Virus record (IMG/VR): IMGVR_UViG_3300042376_001976
Location: 1-31,687 of that record
Origin: a virus
Reading direction: 5' to 3' (one strand)
DNA length: 31,687 bases
Shown here: positions 18,937 to 25,574 of the stretch, piece by piece
Numbering within the stretch: the stretch's first letter is position 1
Layout: every line of letters begins with the position of its first letter
Notes under the pieces: generated by a model
Seen by the model: the letters and a program-made list of their open reading frames with translations, nothing else
Told to the model about the DNA's origin: nothing
Database searches by the model: none
Made by a program: the position numbers and the translations under genes

Positions 18937-20073
18937 GTGACTGCGTTGGGTCTGATGATCGAGGACGTGCAGTTTGACGACCAGAAGTGGCTGCAGTTCT
19001 GGTCGAATTACAAAGGTCTGGATCATCAGACCCGCGCGGTCATTGAGTTGGGCAAGCACATTCGGGGCGCCGATCCGTGCTTGCTCACCGATAGCGCCGA
19101 GTGGGTGGGGCTATGGCGGGCCGTCAAAGACATCCCCAACACCTGGGATGGGATTGAGCAGGCTGCGAAGAAGCACGGAGCCCGTTTCCCTGAGTTAGTC
19201 GCGGCTCAGTATTGGCTTGAATCAGGCGGTGGCAAATACATGAGTGGCGCCAACAACCCGTTTGGTTTGAAGGGGCCGGGAACGGCGAAGAAGACCGAGG
19301 AGGTTGTCAACGGAAAGACCGTTACCATCTCGGACACGTTCGTCGATTTCGAGTCGCTGGATGCTGCGGTGCAGTATCTGGTGACGCGTTGGTATTTGGA
19401 TCGGAAGGGGCATACGGGTGTTAACCGTGCCGCGAATCGCGACGAGGCTGCGAGGGAACTGCAGAGGCAGGGGTACGCAACGCAGCCCGCGTATAGCGAT
19501 CGTTTGATTGCGCTGATGGCGCAACACAGGCCAGTGCCGCCTTCGAGTGGCAGGAAGGTGTTGGCGGTGCCGTATCAGTCGCAGCTTGATAATGCGAGTG
19601 GGAAGGGTTATCGCGAGTGCTTCAGTAGTTCGTGCGCGATGTTGGCGATGTTCTACAAGAAGGTTGTGAGTGATGATGCCTACAACGCGGTGCGCGCCAA
19701 GTACGGGGATACAACGAGTGCGCAGGCACAGTTGGCGGCGTTGAGGTCGCTGGGGCTGCGGGCTGACTTCAGGACGGATGGGACCGTTGCGGCGCTCCGG
19801 CGGGAGATCGACGAGGGGCGGCCTGTTGCGGTGGGTTGGCTGCACAAGGGACCGGTGTCCGCGCCGAGTGGGGATGGGCACTGGTCGGTGATCATCGGCG
19901 TGGATCAGAAAGGCGACTGGGTCCACAACGATCCGAACGGGGAGGCCCAGTTGGTTGGGGGTGGCTACACCTCCAATCGAAATGGGGCTGGTGTTGTGTA
20001 CAGCCGCAAGAATTGGGAGCCGAGGTGGAGACCGGGCGGGAGCGGGGGTTGGTATCTGACTTGCGCGGGTTAG
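18937..20073 (+). CDS. Two-domain lysin: glucosaminidase plus C39-like peptidase
   Basis: The 378-residue protein has a short N-terminal helical region (1-70). A glucosaminidase-type domain (about 72-200) follows, with VAAQYWLESGGGKYMSGANNPFGLKG, where Glu in WLESGG is the likely catalytic acid; FVDFESLDAAVQYLV; and GYATQPAYSDRLIAL. A papain-like C39-type domain (about 207-378) has ECFSSSCAMLA for the catalytic Cys, HWSVIIG for the His and NDPNG for the Asp/Asn. It should cut both glycan and peptide bonds of murein. There is no signal peptide, so export would need a holin, and candidates lie just downstream on the other strand. Start GTG 18937; ATG 18955 is possible. Confidence 0.88.
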   Translation: MTALGLMIEDVQFDDQKWLQFWSNYKGLDHQTRAVIELGKHIRGADPCLLTDSAEWVGLWRAVKDIPNTWDGIEQAAKKHGARFPELVAAQYWLESGGGKYMSGANNPFGLKGPGTAKKTEEVVNGKTVTISDTFVDFESLDAAVQYLVTRWYLDRKGHTGVNRAANRDEAARELQRQGYATQPAYSDRLIALMAQHRPVPPSSGRKVLAVPYQSQLDNASGKGYRECFSSSCAMLAMFYKKVVSDDAYNAVRAKYGDTTSAQAQLAALRSLGLRADFRTDGTVAALRREIDEGRPVAVGWLHKGPVSAPSGDGHWSVIIGVDQKGDWVHNDPNGEAQLVGGGYTSNRNGAGVVYSRKNWEPRWRPGGSGGWYLTCAG

Positions 20074-20375
20074 CGGACGTTGCGGAGCGCCGCTTTGATT
20101 GGTGAGTAGAGGTCGACGACTTGTTCGATCTGGCGGGCGGTGGCGGGGTTGCCGGTGGCTTGGGCGATGCTCGCCGCTATCTCGGCCGCCATCATCTCTG
20201 GGTTGGCGGTGCGGAGCAGGGTTGGCATCTCGTTGTCGAGGCGGTCGTAGATGTCTGGGAGCGCACGCCGTAGAGGGCGGTCGATGGCTGCTTTGGCGAG
20301 GGGTTTGATGACGGCCTCGGTAAGGCCCATCACGAGGAAGGCGACTAGGCCGTCGAGCAGGGTGCGCAGGGACAT
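20070..20375 (-). CDS. Hypothetical membrane-associated protein of the lysis region
   Basis: The 101-residue protein has one hydrophobic stretch near its start (LLDGLVAFLVMGLTEAVIKPL), then a helical polar part. Its stop overlaps the lysin stop convergently by four bases. It starts four bases after the 85-residue gene. The membrane segment and location suggest an accessory lysis protein, but no family is recognised. An upstream start at 20432 would overlap the 85-residue gene and is less likely. Confidence 0.6.
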   Translation of the reverse strand: MSLRTLLDGLVAFLVMGLTEAVIKPLAKAAIDRPLRRALPDIYDRLDNEMPTLLRTANPEMMAAEIAASIAQATGNPATARQIEQVVDLYSPIKAALRNVR

Positions 20376-20379
20376 GACG

Positions 20380-20637
20380 TCAGGCGGAAGGTGGGGCATT
20401 GCGGCGTCCGCGACGGCCCTCGTTGGTGGCACTGACCTGGGAGGGGGAGTCGGTGATAAAGGCCCACATCGTTGAGGCGGCGCCGCCTGCGACGGTGAAG
20501 GCTTGGGTCCACTGGTTGCCGCACTGGCCGGGGCGGCGTATTTCGCAGGAGGCGACGTTGGCGCTAGCCATGACGAGCATGTAGCCGTAGCAGCCGACGA
20601 GGAGGCGGAGGACGAGGTTGACGACGAGGGGGTTCAT
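20380..20637 (-). CDS. Putative holin-like membrane protein
   Basis: The 85-residue protein has two hydrophobic segments (about residues 4-28, VVNLVLRLLVGCYGYMLVMASA; and 46-62, AFTVAGGAASTMWAFIT). They are joined by a Cys-containing loop, CEIRRPGQC, and followed by a polar basic tail. Size and two-segment topology match small holins, and it lies in the lysis region. Its ATG overlaps the stop of the 84-residue gene (ATGA). Two Cys could form a disulfide if the loop is periplasmic. Confidence 0.6.
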   Translation of the reverse strand: MNPLVVNLVLRLLVGCYGYMLVMASANVASCEIRRPGQCGNQWTQAFTVAGGAASTMWAFITDSPSQVSATNEGRRGRRNAPPSA

Positions 20638-20888
20638 GAGCCGTGTGCTTCGAGTTTGGCGACGCGCTGCTCGATGAGGTTTAAGCGCGTGTAGGTCTCG
20701 CGGCGGTCGGCTTTGATGTCGACGTGCAGCGTTTCGAGGCGGGTGGCGACGTTATCGACCGCGGCAGTTAGTCGGATAACAGCGTCGCGGCCTTCGCGAG
20801 ATCTATTGGTCATCGAGCCGATACCCATGGCGCCGATGGTGATAGCTCCGCCGATTGCGGCTGCGATGACCTCGATCACGACCGACAA
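20634..20888 (-). CDS. Membrane-anchored coiled-coil protein, spanin- or holin-like
   Basis: The 84-residue protein has an N-terminal membrane segment (VVIEVIAAAIGGAITIGAMGIG) and then a coiled coil (AVDNVATRLETLHVDIKADRRETYTRLNLIEQRVAKLE). This layout is common to inner-membrane spanins and some holin accessory proteins, and it overlaps the holin-like gene. The function is inferred from topology and position only. Confidence 0.6.
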   Translation of the reverse strand: MSVVIEVIAAAIGGAITIGAMGIGSMTNRSREGRDAVIRLTAAVDNVATRLETLHVDIKADRRETYTRLNLIEQRVAKLEAHGS

Positions 20889-20903
20889 AAGGCTCTTCCA
20901 ATT

Positions 20904-21125
20904 CTATGTTTTCGGCGCTCCTGCCATTACAGCGGCGTTGAGGTTTTCGGCGGCCTCAGCGGCGAGCCAGCGGGAGATCTCCCGCTGTTGGCACCAAAGG
21001 TGGTTCAGAAGTTCGGCGTGGGCTAGCAGGCTCTGCCAGTCCTCGTCTTCGTAGAGCTCGAGGAGGGTGCGTTGGACGGCTTCGCGACGGAGCTCCGCCT
21101 CGGGTGAGATCTCGAAGGGGCGCAT
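20904..21125 (-). CDS. Small helical hypothetical protein
   Basis: The 73-residue protein starts MRPFEISPEAELRREAVQRT and is helical and acidic with several Trp. ATG 21125 is preferred over the first ATG at 21158, because the added residues look like noise. It is followed 15 bases later by the coiled-coil gene. Function unknown. Confidence 0.55.
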   Translation of the reverse strand: MRPFEISPEAELRREAVQRTLLELYEDEDWQSLLAHAELLNHLWCQQREISRWLAAEAAENLNAAVMAGAPKT

Positions 21126-21175
21126 GACTCCGTCGCAGCGTATCCACACGCTACACAACGTGGTTACGTTGGTTT

Positions 21176-21325
21176 CTAGCGGCCCTGTCCTCTGTAGCGC
21201 TTGCCCCGGCCGTTGCGGCTTGTGGCGGACAGCGAGGTACGTAGCGAGCGGCCCTGCCGGGTCTTCTTGGGGGTGCCGGCTTGGTGCTCGACGCGGGCGG
21301 TGCCGACCTTTGACTTAACGGCCAT
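21176..21325 (-). CDS. Conserved 49-residue basic cyanophage-type protein
   Basis: The protein starts MAVKSKVGTARVEHQAGTPK and ends SATSRNGRGKRYRGQGR. It is very basic and ends in the YRGQGR motif. I recall short proteins of this exact pattern (KSKV, H-GTPKKTRQG, SRNG-K-YRGQG) in many cyanophages. No function is known; the charge suggests nucleic-acid binding or DNA condensation. Its stop lies 50 bases before the next leftward gene. This gene supports the cyanobacterial host assignment. Confidence 0.75.
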   Translation of the reverse strand: MAVKSKVGTARVEHQAGTPKKTRQGRSLRTSLSATSRNGRGKRYRGQGR

Positions 21326-21502
21326 GGTTAGAGGTGGTCTGAGATGACATTAGGTGCTCCATTGCGAGGGGGCGGGGCTACACACCTGAGTCGCACTTGC
21401 TACTATTTGCGCCTAGACCTTTTTTGAGGGATCTAGGCGGTCCAGTAGCAGCCGGCTGCGGGAAAAAAGGTGGACACCGCGTGAGGACCCACCACCGGCT
21501 AC
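21326..21502. other. Non-coding gap after the integrase, with a long hairpin
   Basis: No gene is seen. It holds a two-part dyad (21398-21450) and a T-run on the minus strand (complement of the A-run near 21464-21469) preceded by a weak GGTGG/CCACC stem, which may terminate integrase transcription. A gap next to a tyrosine integrase is the usual place for attP. Confidence 0.5.
21398..21450. repeat. Long two-part dyad beside the integrase, candidate attP
   Basis: Outer arms TGCTACT (21398-21404) and AGTAGCA (21444-21450) enclose inner arms CGCCTAGA (21410-21417) and TCTAGGCG (21432-21439). The loop is CCTTTTTTGAGGGA. Both arm pairs are perfect. The symmetry would suit integrase core or arm binding, or a strong RNA hairpin. 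I found no match to a tRNA 3' end that would settle it. Confidence 0.55.
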
Positions 21503-22405
21503 TCAAATCACGGGCACTTCGTACTCCGCCGTTGTGGCTGCGTAGTGCTTCCAGATCACTTCAGATGTGTTCCCAGCCCAGTTGGCTGCCTGTGTCACTG
21601 GGATGCCGGCCTCCAGCCAGCGGCTGATCGCAACGTGCCGCAGGTCATAGGGCCGGTAGCGCTTCTTGATCAACCCGGCGCTGTGCAGTTGGCCCATGCG
21701 CTTGATGAAAAAGCTCTGGAAGGCGAGGCGATTCCACGGGAACACATAGTCGCTATCGCGTGGCAGGCCGGCCAAGATCTCCTGCGCTCTGGCGTTGAGC
21801 GGCACCCAGCGTTTCTTGTTGGTCTTGGTGCTGTTCTTATGGCCGTGGGTCAGCGTGAAGTTGCTGTGGATCAGCACCCGCTCGCCGTCAATGTCGGCCC
21901 ACTTGATCGCTCGGGTCTCACCCGTGCGCAACGCGGTCTGCAGCATGAACTCGGCAAACAGCGCCCAGTTCACGCCCCGGTAGGTGAGCTTGGCCTCTAA
22001 CGCCACAAGCACCAGGGGAATCTCCTCGCGGGGAATGACGACCACCTCGTGCTCACCCTGCGGAGCCTTTGGCATCCTGAAGTTGGCGACCGGGTTGCGA
22101 GGCAGGATCGCTACATCTTCTGCAGCAGCCCAGCGGTACAAGCTGCGCACATACATGCAAACGCGCCGCGCAGCCTTCTCGGGCTTCTGCTGCAACAGCC
22201 AGGTCAACACGCGCCGGCCTTCAGGGAACTCCTGAATCGGACAACGCGCAAGCCATTTGCTGACTTGGGCGTAGTCGCTGGTGAGGCTGGTGGGGCAGAG
22301 CGACACGCTGCGCTCTGCCTTGAACAGCTCCCAGGCTTGAGAAAGTGTCTGCTCGCAGACGTGCGCAGTCATCCCTGCGCGATAGGCTTCAACCATCGGT
22401 TCCAC
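21503..22405 (-). CDS. int: Tyrosine recombinase, phage integrase
   Basis: The 300-residue protein has an N-terminal core-binding domain (residues 12-110) and a catalytic domain. Visible residues: Arg160 in TALRTGETRAI; Lys in TKTNKKRWVPL (near 195); YDLRHVAISRW, with Arg256 and His257; GNTSEVIWKHYA, with the Tyr288 nucleophile. Two usual positions differ: Tyr253 replaces the first His of the HxxR box, and Asn279 sits where His or Trp is common. Start GTG 22405 follows an in-frame TGA, with ATG 22396 and 22372 as options. An adjacent frame upstream reads RDQIQYEWNRWLKPIA, so a shortened N-terminus cannot be excluded. It implies lysogeny. Confidence 0.92.
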   Translation of the reverse strand: MEPMVEAYRAGMTAHVCEQTLSQAWELFKAERSVSLCPTSLTSDYAQVSKWLARCPIQEFPEGRRVLTWLLQQKPEKAARRVCMYVRSLYRWAAAEDVAILPRNPVANFRMPKAPQGEHEVVVIPREEIPLVLVALEAKLTYRGVNWALFAEFMLQTALRTGETRAIKWADIDGERVLIHSNFTLTHGHKNSTKTNKKRWVPLNARAQEILAGLPRDSDYVFPWNRLAFQSFFIKRMGQLHSAGLIKKRYRPYDLRHVAISRWLEAGIPVTQAANWAGNTSEVIWKHYAATTAEYEVPVI

Positions 22406-22567
22406 TCGTACTGGATCTGATCACGGGTCAGGCGGTTGCAGCCGCGCTGGCCCACCACACAAGTAGCACACTGCTGTAGATGTGCTGCCTACTTGCTTTG
22501 GGTGTGGATGGCCCAAGCGTGAGACGCCTCAAGGACGCACAGGGGCTTGGGCTCTATCAGCTTGACG
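22406..22567. other. Gap upstream of the integrase
   Basis: No gene is supported. An imperfect inverted repeat lies at 22460-22495. The rest shows no clear promoter for the leftward integrase. Confidence 0.4.
22460..22495. repeat. Inverted repeat upstream of integrase
   Basis: CAAGTAGCACA (22460-22470) pairs with TGTG and CTACTTG (22481-22495) with a small bulge. The outer 7 bp are perfect and the inner AGCACA/TGTGCT gives 6 bp. It could be an excisionase or regulator site, or a hairpin ending the tail transcript. Confidence 0.45.
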
Positions 22568-22903
22568 CTAGGCAGCTGCAGGTGCTGCACTCCAAGGCAA
22601 ACCTTGGGCGACTTTTGGAGCACGCTGATCCTCGATCTGCTGCGAGAGGGCCTGGTGGATCTCTGCCACCTTCTCCTCAGCGAACTTGGCCTGCACCCAG
22701 CTCACCACCTCAGCCTCAGTGACGCTGGCAAACGGGATCATGTTGTCCGGGTCAGCAGGGTCGAGGCCCAGGCTGCCGTAGGCCGAGCTGGCGTACACCT
22801 GGTCTTCACTGCGGGCGGCCACCGAATAGTGAACCGTCTGAATCTCTCCGGTTTGCGCCAGTCGTTCGAGCTGGTTAATGGTCCAGGTGTAGGTGTCAGC
22901 CAT
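22568..22903 (-). CDS. Cyanophage tail-associated small protein, DUF7936-like
   Basis: The 111-residue protein starts MADTYTWTINQLERLAQTGE, then HYSVAARSEDQVYASSAYGSLGL, then PFASVTEAEVVSWVQAKF. The YTWTI-QLER start with HY/HW, YGS-G and TEA-V-WVQ is a pattern I recall from short proteins encoded beside tail fibre genes of cyanophages (I believe DUF7936). It is probably a virion or tail-fibre accessory protein. It lies between the integrase and the fibre genes on the late strand. Confidence 0.7.
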   Translation of the reverse strand: MADTYTWTINQLERLAQTGEIQTVHYSVAARSEDQVYASSAYGSLGLDPADPDNMIPFASVTEAEVVSWVQAKFAEEKVAEIHQALSQQIEDQRAPKVAQGLPWSAAPAAA

Positions 22904-22990
22904 GGGTGGTGTGGCAGTGCCTTAAGGCTAAGAGTGGTGCAACCTGTTGAACAGGCCGGTTGCCCGCCTTAGTGAAGGTGACTACAACGC

Positions 22991-23173
22991 CTAGCCAATC
23001 TTGATCGCGCCATCCGACATCTGGATCTTGGCGTTACCGCTGATCTTGATACTGCCGCCTTCTTTGGTTTCGACAGTGACGCCTTCAACCTTCTCGGCGA
23101 CGTGCTTGACCAGCTCGGTCACGTCTTCGTCGTTGTCTTCGGCGCTGATCTCGTAATACTCTTGATTGGTCAT
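22991..23173 (-). CDS. Small acidic hypothetical protein
   Basis: The 60-residue protein starts MTNQEYYEISAEDNDEDVTE. It has an acidic N-terminal half and a short beta-repeat-like C-terminus (GGSIKISGNAKIQMSDGAIKIG) that could form a small beta-helix or tip module. A weak hairpin lies upstream (about 23197-23225). Function unknown; its place among fibre genes suggests a virion or assembly role. Confidence 0.55.
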   Translation of the reverse strand: MTNQEYYEISAEDNDEDVTELVKHVAEKVEGVTVETKEGGSIKISGNAKIQMSDGAIKIG

Positions 23174-23261
23174 GGTTTCTAGGGAATCGTGGCCACAGGG
23201 CAGGAGCGGTAAACTCGCTGCCCTACAACTGTAGGCGAACTAAGCAGAGAAGAGAGTAGGG

Positions 23262-25523
23262 CTACGAGGCTTTGAGAGCTGCTACTTCGGCTTGAAGTTG
23301 AGCAATAGCTTCGCCCTGCCGCTTGATTAGATTCAGCAAGTGAGGCACAAAGCGGTCATAAGCTACGCCTTCGGGTTCAGGCTCGCAGGGCGTTTTAATT
23401 ACGGAACCGTTTTCGCCGTAGGTGATGTCAATCGTTTTCCAGTGAACAAGACGTGGGTCAATGGCTGCAACTTCTTCTGCAATAAAACCCCAGTAACTAT
23501 GTTCTGGACAGTCCGCCTCACAAGTAGACCGATACCAAACAGGCCGACAATTTAGAAGAGCATCAGCGTATGAATCTTGGAGCGTTTCTATGTCGGTTTT
23601 ATACTTTTTAGACGATGTGCTTCTACGCATACCGCCGGTGGCATCGACATTAACATTGGCAGCATTAGCTGTAGTGAAGTTGTAAACGCCAGGCATGTCA
23701 ATGAAGCCATTCTGGCTAATCCTCATTCGCTCCGTCGGGCTGCTCGCTCCGTCGGCGGTAGTGGAGAACACTAAACGGCCTGGACTATCGCCCGCTGCAC
23801 AGGCTGCATCGGTATAACAAGATATGCTTGCGCACTGCTCAGAGCCTGCACCATTAAAGAAGCTTAAAAAGCCAATCGCGCTATTTGCTGCTGTAGCTGC
23901 AGTTCCACGGTTGAAATAAACATAAGTTTCTAAGTTATCTACACTGTTGCCTGAGAACACGGCTCTAGCAGTGCTAGCCCAACTAGACGTGCCAACTAAC
24001 AACCTGCCGGAGCTGTCGATGCGGGCGCGTTCTGTTGGCGTGGAGCTATTGCTGCACCGCATAACAAGTGCGGTGTTTTCAAGGCCGATGCCTGCGTAGT
24101 TAGTGTCGTCGGCGTTAAACTTGACTACTGAGTTAAATGATGCACCACCTGTGCGAATGCTAATAGCAGCGTTGGCACCAGAATCATTGATAGAAAGACG
24201 TTCAGTAGCTGCAGTAGTGCCAATCCCTAAGCGGCCTGAGGAGTCAATGGTGACAGCCTGAGTTGTATTAGCATAGGCTCTAAAAAGGTCTGCCGTTCCT
24301 GTGCCTTTAACGGCAAAAACTGGCTGGCTATTATTGTTTGATAAGACTTCAAAATCAGCAAGTCCAGAAGTAGGAAAGTGTCTGATGTAGCGAGAAGAGC
24401 TAGTGTAGACATCAAGATTTGCGCCAACGATACTAGTCCCCAGACCTAATCGACCACTTGAATCAACACGCAGGCGCTCACTGCCTTCTGTCGTAACAAC
24501 GAATCGACCATCCGAGCCGGTGTCGATTACCTCAGCGCTGCTGTTGCCTTCCTCGATTTTGTCGGTGTTGCCTGCAGATGGTGTCGTCCATGTTGGCGCG
24601 GCACCGGACCCTGCACTGGTAAGCACCTGCCCGCTAGTGCCGTAGTTTGCTCCGCTCAGGCCAATCTCGCCATTTGCGCCAATGCGGATGCGCTCAGAGG
24701 AGTTAGACGAGATGGCTACGTTATTTGCGGAAGGTAGATAAACCCCGTTTGTGGGCACGCTGCTGCCGCTTGGGATCAGCGCTGCAGCCGTTGCAGTGCC
24801 GGTGGTGGTGACGTTTTGGCTGCCGAAGTCCGGGCTGATCTTGGTGCCAGCAATGGCAGCGCTGGCGTTGATGTCGCCGTTGACGATGGTGCCGTCAACA
24901 ATGTTGGCCGAGGCGACGGTGATTGCTGTGGGCAGCGCACCGGTAGCCAGCTTGCTCAAGCTGATGGCGGCAGTCCCGCTGATGTCAGCGTCCACCACGG
25001 TCCCATCAGCCAGCATCGCGCTGGTGACGGTGCCGGTGTCGCCGGTGGTAACCACGGTGCCTGTGACATCGGGCAGGGTAATTGTCTTGTCCGACGAGAC
25101 AGAGGCCGGGGCCTGGAGGGCGATGTAATTGGTGCCGTTGGCGGTGGTTTCGCGGAAGCGAACCTGCTGCTGGTTGTCCATGACCAGCGCGCCGGTCATC
25201 GTGTCGCCGGCGGCGTCAACGAAGGTGCCGCTCTCGCTGCGCCAAGCGGAACCGTCCCAGATCTTGAGGACGAAGGAGCCGCCGCTGGTATCGAGCCACT
25301 GCTCACCGACTGTGTTTCCGGTTGCGCCGCCAGAAGCGGGCGAAGCATTGGGTGCAGTGGTTCCGATATGAACGGGACCGACTTTTACGAGGGCACCGCT
25401 GCTGTCTTTGAAGAACAGGCCGGTGCTATTCGCGTTGGTATTGACTGCGAGCTGACCGTCACTCATTGCGCCCGGAGTGGGACGCTTATTTGCCGTGCTG
25501 GAGCGCAGATGTTGGAGGGTCAT
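23262..25523 (-). CDS. Tail fibre with C-terminal S74 intramolecular chaperone
   Basis: The 753-residue fibre starts MTLQHLRSSTANKRPTPGAM, a virion-attachment type N-terminus common in cyanophage fibres. It is followed by QWLDTSGGSFVLKIWDGSAW and repeats of the type SERxRxDSSGRLGxGT (from about residue 270 to 530). The C-terminal domain (about 650-753) is peptidase S74: SSKKYKTDIETL with the cleavage Ser and Lys, WGFIAEEVAAIDP, and a final coiled coil (LLNLIKRQGEAIAQLQAEVAAL). It should trimerise and then cut itself off. The C-terminal half (about 23262-24500) is clearly less GC-rich than the rest. Confidence 0.88.
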   Translation of the reverse strand: MTLQHLRSSTANKRPTPGAMSDGQLAVNTNANSTGLFFKDSSGALVKVGPVHIGTTAPNASPASGGATGNTVGEQWLDTSGGSFVLKIWDGSAWRSESGTFVDAAGDTMTGALVMDNQQQVRFRETTANGTNYIALQAPASVSSDKTITLPDVTGTVVTTGDTGTVTSAMLADGTVVDADISGTAAISLSKLATGALPTAITVASANIVDGTIVNGDINASAAIAGTKISPDFGSQNVTTTGTATAAALIPSGSSVPTNGVYLPSANNVAISSNSSERIRIGANGEIGLSGANYGTSGQVLTSAGSGAAPTWTTPSAGNTDKIEEGNSSAEVIDTGSDGRFVVTTEGSERLRVDSSGRLGLGTSIVGANLDVYTSSSRYIRHFPTSGLADFEVLSNNNSQPVFAVKGTGTADLFRAYANTTQAVTIDSSGRLGIGTTAATERLSINDSGANAAISIRTGGASFNSVVKFNADDTNYAGIGLENTALVMRCSNSSTPTERARIDSSGRLLVGTSSWASTARAVFSGNSVDNLETYVYFNRGTAATAANSAIGFLSFFNGAGSEQCASISCYTDAACAAGDSPGRLVFSTTADGASSPTERMRISQNGFIDMPGVYNFTTANAANVNVDATGGMRRSTSSKKYKTDIETLQDSYADALLNCRPVWYRSTCEADCPEHSYWGFIAEEVAAIDPRLVHWKTIDITYGENGSVIKTPCEPEPEGVAYDRFVPHLLNLIKRQGEAIAQLQAEVAALKAS

Positions 25524-25574
25524 TCCTTAACGCCCGCCGGGCCGGAACTTACCCTTTAACTGTAACGAGAGGGG

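Noticed and set aside
22406-22445. Integrase extended upstream in another frame (RDQIQYEWNRWLKPIA)
   Set aside because: The frame is closed by a TGA soon after and would need a frameshift. The 300-residue protein already has a full core-binding domain, so I kept it as intact.
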